Positions 24,681 to 32,177 of a stretch of DNA of 37,501 bases are shown in pieces; position 1 is the first letter of the stretch, and every line of letters begins with the position of its first letter. The notes below the pieces were generated by a model, which ran no database searches, was not told where the DNA came from, and saw only the letters and a program-made list of their open reading frames with translations. This DNA comes from Lachnospiraceae bacterium (GTDB lineage Bacteria; Bacillota; Clostridia; Lachnospirales; Lachnospiraceae), in contig CAJTEW010000027.1 of NCBI GenBank assembly GCA_910575605.1, positions 1 to 37,501 of the forward strand. Direction: 5' to 3'. A program made the position numbers and the translations under genes.

Positions 24681-25028
24681 ATGCCGTTTACTGAAATCTG
24701 TATTTATCAGGTCAAGCCTCAAAAGGCGGCGGAATTTGAGGCGCTCATGCTTGAAGCCAAAAGCCTTTTGGAAAAACAGGAGGGATTGCTTCTGCTTCGT
24801 CTTGCGAAAAGAGGATACCGCATAGACATGGAGCAAATTAAGGATGGACTTCCACCCCTGAAAATCACCCGTATTGTAAAAAGTGTTAAGTATATGCTTT
24901 ACTGGGAATTTGATACGAAAGAAAGCTACGGAGCCGCACAAAAAAATCTTTACAGCAGCTATTGGAAACCTATCGAAAAGTGTTTGGTAGTTCCTCATGA
25001 TAAATATTTAGGAGAGGTGGTATTTTAA
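24681..25028 (+). CDS. ABM-like dimeric alpha/beta-barrel protein
   Basis: The 115-residue protein has the length and pattern of antibiotic-biosynthesis-monooxygenase/Dabb-type small barrels. It reads FTEICIYQVKPQKAAEFEAL for the first strand and helix, a middle LLLLRLAKRGYRIDMEQI, and WEFDTKESYGAAQKNLYSSY with the last helix. The start is placed at 24681 because AAGGAGG (24666-24672) lies 8 bases before it and after the in-frame ATG at 24663. It stands alone outside the element. Such proteins range from monooxygenases to heme-degrading or purely structural forms; the reaction is not known. Confidence 0.65.
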   Translation: MPFTEICIYQVKPQKAAEFEALMLEAKSLLEKQEGLLLLRLAKRGYRIDMEQIKDGLPPLKITRIVKSVKYMLYWEFDTKESYGAAQKNLYSSYWKPIEKCLVVPHDKYLGEVVF

Positions 25029-25176
25029 TGTCTATTAAAGAAAATATTCCCAAAATAATAACCAATACAAGCATTTCCTCATCCTTAATAGCTAATATAA
25101 TAATCGGGATAAGAATTGCCGCCACAAATATCATAATACCATAAAACCACTTAGAAATTTTACCTTTAAATCTCAT
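24970..25176 (-). pseudogene. Possible truncated small membrane protein
   Basis: The minus-strand frame opens MRFKGKISKWFYGIMIFVAA and has two hydrophobic helices (about 10-29 and 36-52), preceded by GAGGCGGA. The start resembles membrane proteins with a later PH-like domain, but the frame runs 59 bases into the end of the convergent ABM-like gene and has no such domain. I read it as a probable 3'-truncated remnant. Confidence 0.35.
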
Positions 25177-25271
25177 AAGTCCGCCTCGCAAAATTCTTTA
25201 GATTTTTAACCTGTCTACTTGATAAAGGACATATCAATTTACGGGCTGTACAACTTTGTACAACTTTTTAA

Positions 25272-25326
25272 GAAAAAACAAGAAGTGCCTCAAGCCCTCT
25301 ATTTACAAGGGTTTGAAACACTTCTT
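25272..25326 (-). terminator. Terminator of the tRNA-Leu remnant
   Basis: AAGAAGTG (25280-25287) and CACTTCTT (25319-25326) with inner CAAGCCCT/AGGGTTTG pairs form a long hairpin. On the minus strand it is followed by GTTTTTTCTT. It lies right behind the tRNA 3' end, as a native tRNA terminator would. Confidence 0.7.
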
Positions 25327-25331
25327 ACCAA

Positions 25332-25389
25332 TGCCGCAGACCGGAATCGAACCGGTACGGGAGTATAAGTCCCGCAGGATTTTAAGTCC
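25332..25389 (-). tRNA. 3' fragment of tRNA-Leu (anticodon TAA), probable attachment-site scar
   Basis: On the minus strand the sequence runs from the anticodon loop CTTAAAA (anticodon TAA at 25384-25382) through the variable arm GCGGGACTTATACTCCCGT and T arm ACCGGTTCGATTCCGGT to the acceptor CTGCGGC plus A. The 5' acceptor (expected GCCGCAG), D arm and part of the anticodon stem are missing; unrelated DNA follows. Tyrosine-integrase elements entering tRNA 3' ends leave such fragments. The intact gene is not in the window. Confidence 0.75.
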
Positions 25390-25548
25390 GTAGGGGTCAT
25401 TTAACCCCATTAGTACAAATAGGACCTCATTGGAACTTAGAACCCTTAGAAAATGCAGGAAATTCAAGGTTTTTTACAGCGAAAAGCTAGTAATCCTTTT
25501 AAATACAAGATACACCAAGAATTTGGTTTTGGCAAGACAAAAATCATA

Positions 25549-25581
25549 TTGGAGGGATGTTGGAGGGATGTTGAAGGGATC
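25549..25581 (+). repeat. Three tandem 11-bp units
   Basis: TTGGAGGGATG occurs twice, followed by TTGAAGGGATC. It lies in the gene-free stretch between the tRNA-Leu remnant and the next gene. Another open frame crosses it but has no support. Confidence 0.6.
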
Positions 25582-25644
25582 CAGCCCGGATTTCATCTTC
25601 TCTCTCATGTAAAATATAATGTAACTGCCATAACTACTATTAGC

Positions 25645-25677
25645 AAAGACGGACGGTTTTTAGCCATCCGTCTTTTT
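25645..25677 (+). terminator. Hairpin with T run upstream of the island's first gene
   Basis: AAAGACGGACGG (25645-25656) pairs with CCATCCGTCTTT (25664-25675) with one mismatch, then T residues. It lies 23 bases before the next ATG, so it may be a leader attenuator or the end of an upstream transcript. Confidence 0.65.
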
Positions 25678-25700
25678 CAATTCAAAAGAAAGGAACTAAT

Positions 25701-26891
25701 ATGGAAAATCAAACCTATCAATTAGAGCTGAAACAAATCGTAGAATTTCCACGCTGCAGAATTTACAGAGATTTCATACGGTCACTCATCACTAACAAGG
25801 GCATCCGAACAAACGGAGGCTCTTTTCTTTTTTATTACATCGTCCTTTGCTCTTATGCAAATTATCGGTCGTCTTATCGCCGTACAGAAACTATGACTTA
25901 TCTTGTCGGGCCTGGGGAATGGATCTGCACTCTGGCAGATCTGCGCACATGGTTCCGGTGCCGGTTCCAGCATCAGGCAGTTTCAATCCTGGATTATCTG
26001 CAGAAACAGAACTACATCACTTACTCTCTTCTGGAGAATAAAAAGGTCGTAAAGTTCAAGATAACAGACTGGCCAAAAGACAATACTGTACTGGAATACA
26101 ATTTCCCCTGCAAGAAGGATGACGGCTTTTTCTTTTTCCCAATCGCCAAAGTCCATGAACTTATCAGTATGGGCAAATGCTCGGAGATGGATATGCTTCT
26201 GGACATGTGGATTCATGCCATCTATAACGATCCGTCTGTACAAGGCTCCTACTCCGGCCCGGTTGTATATTACCGCAACCACACCGGCAATCCGGTTACC
26301 AGTTTTCAGACATTAGGTGACCGCTGGAACCATTCAAAGACAACCGTATCACGTACCTTAAAGAAGTTTGAAGAAATGAATTTCATCACATTAGTCTCTT
26401 TTACCGGAAGGCATGGCAGTATGATCTATTTGAACGATTATCTGTCAGTTATGTTCGACATCAGTGATGTAATGATTGATAAGGAGGAGATCGCTATGAC
26501 CATGCAACTGCCAATCCACATACCCGAAAATAAGGAAGAACTCTGCGTTTCAGAAGCTGTGAAAGAGGAACAAGTCAGCGTTCCAGAAAATGATTCATGC
26601 GTTCCGAAATCGCACATGCAGTTTATCATCCAAAAAGTCGCGGAAATGCTGAAATCACAAGGCATTCCGTGCTGCGAGTGTCCCAAAACCCGCTATATAT
26701 TATCTCCTTTATCCTCTGACTGCAGGAATATAGTAAATATATATACTCTAAGTATTATCTGCCCTTATGGAAATGCTGCCTACCGTTTTGAGCTGACCGT
26801 CAAGCCTGAAGAGAAGGACTATCTGGAGAGGAATCCCATCCTAAAAGATCATGCAGATATTGTGGAAAAGATTCTAAAGGGGGCTGAATAA
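25701..26891 (+). CDS. Plasmid/element-type winged-helix protein of unknown role
   Basis: The 396-residue protein has no family I can name with confidence. The central part (about 200-255: FQTLGDRWNHSKTTVSRTLK then FEEMNFITLVSF) is a clear winged-helix of the kind used by phage/plasmid replication or transcription proteins. An earlier part (about 70-115) with GPGEWICTLADLRTWF reads like a second such domain. The C-terminal third has cysteines (GIPCCECPKTRY) and a helical end. AAAGGA precedes the ATG. The gene is followed, after 3 bases, by another element-type gene and then by a tyrosine recombinase. A replication initiator or element regulator is the likeliest role. Confidence 0.6.
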   Translation: MENQTYQLELKQIVEFPRCRIYRDFIRSLITNKGIRTNGGSFLFYYIVLCSYANYRSSYRRTETMTYLVGPGEWICTLADLRTWFRCRFQHQAVSILDYLQKQNYITYSLLENKKVVKFKITDWPKDNTVLEYNFPCKKDDGFFFFPIAKVHELISMGKCSEMDMLLDMWIHAIYNDPSVQGSYSGPVVYYRNHTGNPVTSFQTLGDRWNHSKTTVSRTLKKFEEMNFITLVSFTGRHGSMIYLNDYLSVMFDISDVMIDKEEIAMTMQLPIHIPENKEELCVSEAVKEEQVSVPENDSCVPKSHMQFIIQKVAEMLKSQGIPCCECPKTRYILSPLSSDCRNIVNIYTLSIICPYGNAAYRFELTVKPEEKDYLERNPILKDHADIVEKILKGAE

Positions 26892-26894
26892 AAG

Positions 26895-27611
26895 ATGGAT
26901 ACAAGCAGGAAGGATGCAGGAAGGAATGGTGCAAAGTTGGAGGATACAAGAAGAGATGGTGGAAAATCAAAGGATATGAGGACGAGCCGAGTGAAATCAA
27001 TACATATGGATATAAATGGTGCAGGAGGAATGGATGCAAAGATAGAGAAAAGCCTGAAGGGGAATAATGCAAAGATAAAGAGTGACTTGAATAAGCAGGG
27101 ATATCTAAAGCCAGAAGAGGATCCACGCTTTCACGACACCTATAAATTTCTTCGTAGATACCGAGATGCAACCTATAGCCTGAAGGTGGTAGTTCACCAA
27201 ATGGAGAAGCAATTCCGGCTGAAATATGGAACAAGTGTGGATGAATTCCTTGATTCCATTTATACTGCAGGAGCCGATCTGTCTGGAGATGATATTGAAG
27301 AACGGGCAAAGAGCATCAAACGAAGTAACCGGATGCTGAAGATGCTGGATTCCTCTGTAGACTTGCTTAGAACTAACCACAAACACGGAGAACAGTATTA
27401 CTGGATCCTTTACTATACTTTCCTTTCTCCGCAGGAGCCGAAAGGTACGAACGAAATCATAGAGAAGCTGAGACCCCATATCGCCAACATTTCCTATCGT
27501 ACCTACTACCGGAAACGCCATGCTGCCATTGAAGCATTAAGTACGATTCTGTGGGGATTTACAGCGAAAGAGACTATTGAGATACTAAACGAATTTTTCC
27601 CCGAAGATTAA
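26895..27611 (+). CDS. Phage/element protein with sigma-like or ArpU-like C-terminus
   Basis: The 238-residue product begins with about 65 low-complexity, charged residues encoded by purine-rich degenerate repeats of the GGATRCAAG type. The folded part (about 75-238) is helical. Its end, KLRPHIANISYRTYYRKRHA followed by AIEALSTILWGF, resembles the sigma-region-4-like helix-turn-helix of phage late regulators such as ArpU/RinA. That match is by pattern only. It starts 3 bases after the previous stop and precedes the integrase by 63 bases. The true start could lie downstream of the low-complexity part. Confidence 0.6.
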   Translation: MDTSRKDAGRNGAKLEDTRRDGGKSKDMRTSRVKSIHMDINGAGGMDAKIEKSLKGNNAKIKSDLNKQGYLKPEEDPRFHDTYKFLRRYRDATYSLKVVVHQMEKQFRLKYGTSVDEFLDSIYTAGADLSGDDIEERAKSIKRSNRMLKMLDSSVDLLRTNHKHGEQYYWILYYTFLSPQEPKGTNEIIEKLRPHIANISYRTYYRKRHAAIEALSTILWGFTAKETIEILNEFFPED

Positions 27612-27674
27612 AGTAATCGACATTTCATAGATGGATACTCATAATAGATATAAAAAACTAAGGAGTATCCATTT

Positions 27675-28601
27675 ATGAACAGATTAGAGACTTTAATTGC
27701 AAGCTACATGAAAAACTGTGAATCCATTAAAAAACTGGATAAGAAAACCCTGAAGGCTTATCGCATTGATCTGGCGCAATTTCAGACATTTATGCTGGCA
27801 TACCCTGATTTTGAAGATAAGAATGCTATAAATGATTACATTTCCTCACTTCATGACCAGTATAAGCCACGTACTACCAAAAGAAAGATTGCTGCTTTAA
27901 AAGCCTTCTTCCATTATTTAGTTTATGAAGAGCTGATTGCCACAAATCCCTTTGACAAAATAAATGTGAAATTTCGGGAACCGCAAATACTGCCCCGCAC
28001 AATACCGGAAACCACGATTGCCACATTTATCTCCACGATGTATAAACAAAAATCATTTGCAACTACAACGTACCAATACAATGCTGTTCTTCGTGACATC
28101 ACTATCATTGAGCTACTCTTTTCAACCGGTGTCAGGATTTCAGAATTGTGCGCCTTAAGAATACAACAAGTGGATCTGGTATCCTACAAAATAATCATTT
28201 ATGGTAAAGGCTCTAAAGAACGCCTGATCCAGATCGGCAATGATGACGTAAAAAAGGTAATAGCCGAATACTATGCTGCATTTCAAACTGATATTGCTGC
28301 CACCGGATGGTTCTTTATCAATCGGCTCCATCAGCGGTATTCAGAGCAGTCTGTGCGGGCCATGATCGTAAAATACTTAAAATTGGCTATGATTGACATG
28401 CATATCACTCCACATATGTTCCGTCATTCATTTGCCACTTTACTGCTGGAAGCTGACGTTGACATCCGTTATATACAAAAAATGCTTGGTCACAGTTCGA
28501 TCAAAACGACTGAAATATATACAAGCGTATCCATGGCAAAGCAGAATAATATTCTGACAACCAAACATCCTCGGAACTTTATGCATCTAAATGAATGTTA
28601 A
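27675..28601 (+). CDS. Tyrosine recombinase (XerC/D-like integrase)
   Basis: The 308-residue protein has an N-terminal SAM-like core-binding domain (about 5-100) and a complete catalytic domain. The active-site set is intact: R154 in TGVRISEL, K178 in GKGSKER, H247 and R250 in TPHMFRHSF, H273 in MLGHSS, and nucleophile Y282 in TTEIYTSV. It is a plausible driver of insertion at the tRNA-Leu 3' end 2.3 kb upstream, but it could instead be a resolvase-type Xer protein of the element. AAGGAG lies about 9 bases before the ATG. A bidirectional terminator follows. Confidence 0.93.
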   Translation: MNRLETLIASYMKNCESIKKLDKKTLKAYRIDLAQFQTFMLAYPDFEDKNAINDYISSLHDQYKPRTTKRKIAALKAFFHYLVYEELIATNPFDKINVKFREPQILPRTIPETTIATFISTMYKQKSFATTTYQYNAVLRDITIIELLFSTGVRISELCALRIQQVDLVSYKIIIYGKGSKERLIQIGNDDVKKVIAEYYAAFQTDIAATGWFFINRLHQRYSEQSVRAMIVKYLKLAMIDMHITPHMFRHSFATLLLEADVDIRYIQKMLGHSSIKTTEIYTSVSMAKQNNILTTKHPRNFMHLNEC

Positions 28602-28631
28602 AAGCAAGTTTACTTTTTAGCTTTCCTGAAA

Positions 28632-28675
28632 AAAAGCAGTGAACATTTCTTCTGAACCGTGTTCACTGCTTTTCT
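28632..28675. terminator. Bidirectional terminator after the integrase
   Basis: A 14-bp perfect stem AAAAGCAGTGAACA (28632-28645) with TGTTCACTGCTTTT (28660-28673). The stretch 28676-28906 beyond it has no gene, only the short repeat at 28848-28875. Confidence 0.8.
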
Positions 28676-28847
28676 ATTACTGTCAATGACCCACTCCGCC
28701 GATAATCCTATCCTGACTTCTATTTCTAGAGTGTAGCAAATGACGGAGAATTTTCCAAAGAAAATTGTTAAAAAGTCACAGAATAAGCAAAATGTGGCAA
28801 GTTAAAGCCGTCAATCGTAGTAAATACGTAGTAAGAATTGAGGACTC

Positions 28848-28875
28848 TTACTACTTTGGTATTTTAGCATGAATT
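28848..28875. repeat. Short direct repeat, copy 1
   Basis: TTACTACTTTGGTATTTTAG followed by CATGAATT matches 29633-29660 with about 3 differences. On the minus strand both copies could encode a KIP-stop peptide end, so copy 1 may be the tail of a duplicated, now decayed integrase fragment. Confidence 0.6.
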
Positions 28876-28906
28876 TTGTTGTTTGTAATATATATACCTT
28901 TAAACA

Positions 28907-29515
28907 CTAATCCTCTATTCCTTCCTCATTAATTGGTTTCTGCAATATTGCATATTCACAAACGATATCTACGAATTCATTAAAAAACCCTGAATATCCC
29001 AATTGCTCTTTCCCAAAAGAATATCTGAAATCTTCAAACAGATTTGAAATATTAGTAAGGTTAAATTTCAACGTTTCTTCATTTTGGTGTGCTTGCTTAT
29101 AGATTATTTCCGTCAAAACATTCTTGTGGCAATCAGGCAGTTGCTCAAAAAGGCGTCGAAGATTATGAATACATTCGTATGAGCCCATTTCCTTAAATAT
29201 CAGAAACTTAAGAGCTAATTCTGCTGCTAATGCCCCATTCACAACAAGAGGCGATTTGAGAGATGGAATACCTTCGTGTTGTTTTGCATAATCATCAATG
29301 CTCTCTTGATTTTTTTCCATACTTTCACAAAATGTAGGAAATTTCTCAAATTCTTCCAATCGCTTAAATAAATAATAAAAACTTTCACATTCAAGCACCA
29401 TCATTTTGACTGTCAATGAGTTATCACTATTTCTACACTGCTCAAGGTGTTCACAAGCAGCACATTTAGACATAGGAGTAAATGGAACACCAGTAAATTT
29501 ACGTTTTGAAGACAT
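28907..29515 (-). CDS. Unknown protein with HEPN-like helical domain and Cys-rich start
   Basis: The 202-residue protein has an N-terminal cysteine pair CAACEHLEQC (about 18-27) plus C43, possibly metal-binding. The C-terminal helical part (about 90-195: NGALAAELALKFLIFKEMG, HNLRRLFEQLPDCHKN, LFEDFRYSFGKEQ) has the layout of HEPN-type domains seen in RNases and defence proteins. The catalytic Rx4-6H motif of HEPN nucleases is not visible, so nuclease activity is doubtful. It is a single gene between two short direct repeats in an island full of mobile-element debris, consistent with recent insertion. AGAGG precedes the ATG. Confidence 0.55.
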   Translation of the reverse strand: MSSKRKFTGVPFTPMSKCAACEHLEQCRNSDNSLTVKMMVLECESFYYLFKRLEEFEKFPTFCESMEKNQESIDDYAKQHEGIPSLKSPLVVNGALAAELALKFLIFKEMGSYECIHNLRRLFEQLPDCHKNVLTEIIYKQAHQNEETLKFNLTNISNLFEDFRYSFGKEQLGYSGFFNEFVDIVCEYAILQKPINEEGIED

Positions 29516-29632
29516 TATACATACCTCTCTGACTACCTTTCATCAAATCTTAATCTCTTTTTCTCTATACTAAAATTCATGAATAATACTCCATATTAAT
29601 ATTCTTTGATACACATTTCTCTCATATAAAAT

Positions 29633-29660
29633 TTACTACTCTGGTATTTTAGCATAAATC
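29633..29660. repeat. Short direct repeat, copy 2
   Basis: TTACTACTCTGGTATTTTAG followed by CATAAATC; partner of 28848-28875. It includes the stop region of the decayed integrase frame on the minus strand. Confidence 0.6.
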
Positions 29661-30146
29661 CAACCATTTTGATATAGCAAGTATAAATAAAAAGATGCCC
29701 TACCAAAGCAGAGCGCACAAACTTTCCATATATCAGATTGCCTGAAAGATTTTTTTGAAACAGGCTTCTTTTCCATTTCCTTCCTTGCCATCTCTAAATC
29801 CTCCATCCTCTTCAACTCATCCGCAGCATCATCCGTCATAAGAAGTTTCCTCGTTCCTGCATTCTTCGTGGATTCAATCACCAGCTTCATATTCGCCGCC
29901 ACCGAAGCTAGTGGTCAATGTTGAGGATTTTATATTCCAGATCAATATCCCGCAAAGTCAGCCCGCAGAACTCCGAAATTCGCAACCCCGTATGGAAAAG
30001 AATACCGTCACCACCACCATCGACAGTTCAAAGCCAAATGGATTCTTATAGCACATCATCATCCACCGCCATCTGGAACGCTGGTCACAGGATTCCCCGG
30101 ACTGTTTTACCCTCCACAAATTCTCCGTTTTTCTACTATAAACCAA
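29636..30146 (-). pseudogene. Decayed Tn916-type tyrosine integrase
   Basis: Pieces of an integrase can be read in order on the minus strand. NGEFVEGKTVRGIL, then an in-frame stop where an arginine is expected, PAFQMAVDDDVL, a frameshift, and NPFGFEL. A deletion follows, then FHTGLRISEFCGLTLRDIDLE and KILNIDH, a stop where glutamine is expected, and after another shift KLVIESTKNAGTRKLLMTDD. The catalytic HxxR and tyrosine regions are missing. Its 5' side ends exactly where the 41-bp inverted repeat begins (30146), as if the cassette to the right had cut it. Confidence 0.8.
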
Positions 30147-30186
30147 GGATAATCAAGTATTATCTCTTGTATAAAGAGGATTCTTA
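30146..30186 (+). repeat. 41-bp inverted repeat, left copy
   Basis: Identical to the reverse complement of 33918-33958 over 41 bases. It is made of two adjacent dyads, GATAAT-N5-ATTATC and CTCTT-N5-AAGAG. It lies 21 bases before the glycosyltransferase start, so besides marking a cassette boundary it may be an operator or leader hairpin. Confidence 0.9.
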
Positions 30187-30207
30187 TCTACTAAAAAGGA
30201 TATAAAT

Positions 30208-31056
30208 ATGAAACAAGAAAAAATGGTGAGCATCATTATTCCTACATATAACAGAAGTTTGCATTATCTTTCAAGGGCTGTTCATAGCATTAAACAGCAA
30301 ACATATATACATTATGAAATTATTGTTGTTGATGATAATATATGCAGTTCAAATTATAGTCTAAGTATTGAAAAGTATTGTATATCTCATAAACTTATAT
30401 ATATTAAAACAAAAGGTAAAGAAGGTGCTAACAAGGCTCGAAATATTGGTGCACATCATTCCAGAGGAGATTATCTGGCTTTTTTAGATGATGATGATAT
30501 GTGGTTGCCAAATAAATTAAAAATACAATTAGAAAATATTTCTGATGATATTGGCATGGTATATTCGAATGGATATGTTATAACATCAACTTCTCAACAA
30601 TTATACACAGATTCCGCTAATTTCGTTTCTAATGGGAATCTATATAGACTCTTACTATATAACTATATTGGTCCTACAGTGACAGCATTAATAAAAAAAG
30701 AATGTTTTTTTGCAGTTGAAATGTTTGATGAAGCTATGCCAGCCAAACAAGATTATGATTTGTGGATAAGAATAGCCACCAAGTTTAAAATCAAAGGGAT
30801 AAATCACCCATTATATTTATATACTCAGCATAAATCACATCAAATTACCAAAGATTACTCTTTGCTACTTAAAGGCTATCAAATGATTTATGAAAAAAAC
30901 AAAACATATTTTACACATGATTATATTTTAAAAGCATTTTTTTATTTAAAAATTGCAAAATTATTTAAATATGATAAAAAATACTTTAAATACTACAAAT
31001 ATATTTTGCTAGCATTTATAAATATATATAATGCACCCATAAATACTATATTTTAA
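30208..31056 (+). CDS. GT2-family glycosyltransferase
   Basis: The 282-residue protein has a GT-A fold N-terminal half with VSIIIPTYNR (7-16), the nucleotide-sugar strand YEIIVVDDN (36-44), GANKARNIGA (73-82), and a metal-binding run DDDD (94-97) in AFLDDDDMWLP. The acceptor-side motif AMPAKQDYDLWIRIA is near 175-189. No membrane helix is evident, so it probably acts at the inner face of the membrane or in the cytoplasm. AAAGGAT lies before the ATG. The donor and acceptor are unknown. It is followed by an ATP-grasp gene on the same strand, and both are very AT-rich compared with the left half of the window, a sign of transfer. Confidence 0.9.
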   Translation: MKQEKMVSIIIPTYNRSLHYLSRAVHSIKQQTYIHYEIIVVDDNICSSNYSLSIEKYCISHKLIYIKTKGKEGANKARNIGAHHSRGDYLAFLDDDDMWLPNKLKIQLENISDDIGMVYSNGYVITSTSQQLYTDSANFVSNGNLYRLLLYNYIGPTVTALIKKECFFAVEMFDEAMPAKQDYDLWIRIATKFKIKGINHPLYLYTQHKSHQITKDYSLLLKGYQMIYEKNKTYFTHDYILKAFFYLKIAKLFKYDKKYFKYYKYILLAFINIYNAPINTIF

Positions 31057-31130
31057 TTACAGACTGCACTAAACATATCACTTTAACAATATGCTTTAAT
31101 AAAGACATTTAAGATAAAGGAGCGAATATT

Positions 31131-32177
31131 TTGATTACAAAATCACAGTACTATAATTTATTAGATGAAATTGCAGGAAAAACGATTGCTGTAGTATATA
31201 TATTTGAAAACGAGAAAGCTGCCGGCTTTAAGCATTATGATGTTTGGAAAAGTAATCTTATATCTTGTTGGATTAATGCTATACAAGAATTACGATGCAT
31301 TCCATATATTTTAGATGTACGTACATTTATATTTAAAATTACAAATAATACTCTTCCTCATATTGATTTTGTTATAAATATGAATGCTGGTTGTGAAGAT
31401 CTTTCAACATTAGGATTAGTTCCTTCTGCCTGCGGTTTCCAAAATCTGGAATGTATACCTTGTAATACATCAGCAATAATTACTGGAGAACACAAAAGAA
31501 TAGCTAATATGATTGCGCAATGCTGCGATTTTAATGTTCCAAAAGTATCGAAAACATCTAAAAGTATATTTAGACCTTTGAATTTTGGGAGTAGCAAGGG
31601 TGTTTATTTGACAAAAGATTATCCTGATAATAATACTAATATTGAAGGAATATTTCAAGAATTCATCCCAGGATATGATGTAACAACCCCTCTAATGTAT
31701 AATCCTTTGACAGAAGAGATAAATCCATTGCCGAGTATTATATATTATCCGGAATGCAATGATATCAATTGGTATTTAAGTGATACTGCAAAAAAAACAT
31801 CTTCAGGATTTACTCGTGAGATATTCCCTAATATTAGCGATAAATTAACTGATAATTTTATAAATTTGATGCAAAATTTTGATATTGATACATATTGTAG
31901 AGTTGATTCTCGTTTATATTCTGAAAAACGCTTGTCTCTATCAGAAATAAAAAGGTTAACATTTAATAAAGAGAATTGTTATTTTATAGAAATGAATCCT
32001 ATGCCTACTATTGAAATAGGTAATAATTTTTATGTTTCTATGATGAGTATTTCCCAAGACTTTGCTTTTTATGATACCATAACTTATTATAACGAGAAGA
32101 CAGAAAACCATAGTTTTCATGGTTTTATACTGTCATGCGCTATAATCAAAAAAATTATATCCAAACATAAAAAATAA
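31131..32177 (+). CDS. ATP-grasp ligase-like protein (D-Ala-D-Ala-ligase-type fold)
   Basis: The 348-residue product starts with TTG (31131) behind a good AAAGGAG. ATP-grasp landmarks are visible: the central-domain start TGEHKRIANMIAQCCDFNVPK (about 118-138), the phosphate-binding RPLNFGSSKGVY (148-159), the hinge FQEFIPGYDVT (175-185), the metal-binding CRVDSR (256-261) and FIEMNPMPTIE (285-295). The order fits D-alanine--D-alanine-ligase-like ATP-grasp enzymes, which join a carboxylate to an amine or thiol. It has no signal peptide. Together with the GT2 gene it suggests synthesis or decoration of a peptide- or amino-acid-linked glycan (inference). Its end overlaps the convergent TPR gene by 23 bases. 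Confidence 0.78.
   Translation: MITKSQYYNLLDEIAGKTIAVVYIFENEKAAGFKHYDVWKSNLISCWINAIQELRCIPYILDVRTFIFKITNNTLPHIDFVINMNAGCEDLSTLGLVPSACGFQNLECIPCNTSAIITGEHKRIANMIAQCCDFNVPKVSKTSKSIFRPLNFGSSKGVYLTKDYPDNNTNIEGIFQEFIPGYDVTTPLMYNPLTEEINPLPSIIYYPECNDINWYLSDTAKKTSSGFTREIFPNISDKLTDNFINLMQNFDIDTYCRVDSRLYSEKRLSLSEIKRLTFNKENCYFIEMNPMPTIEIGNNFYVSMMSISQDFAFYDTITYYNEKTENHSFHGFILSCAIIKKIISKHKK

Noticed and set aside
25453-25725. 90-codon frame upstream of the island's first gene
   Set aside because: It crosses the 11-bp tandem units and a terminator hairpin and overlaps the next start; no ribosome-binding site.
26800-27309. 169-codon minus-strand frame opposite the phage-like gene
   Set aside because: Its leucine/histidine/proline-rich product is the complement of the purine-rich repeat; the plus-strand frame has better start and context.
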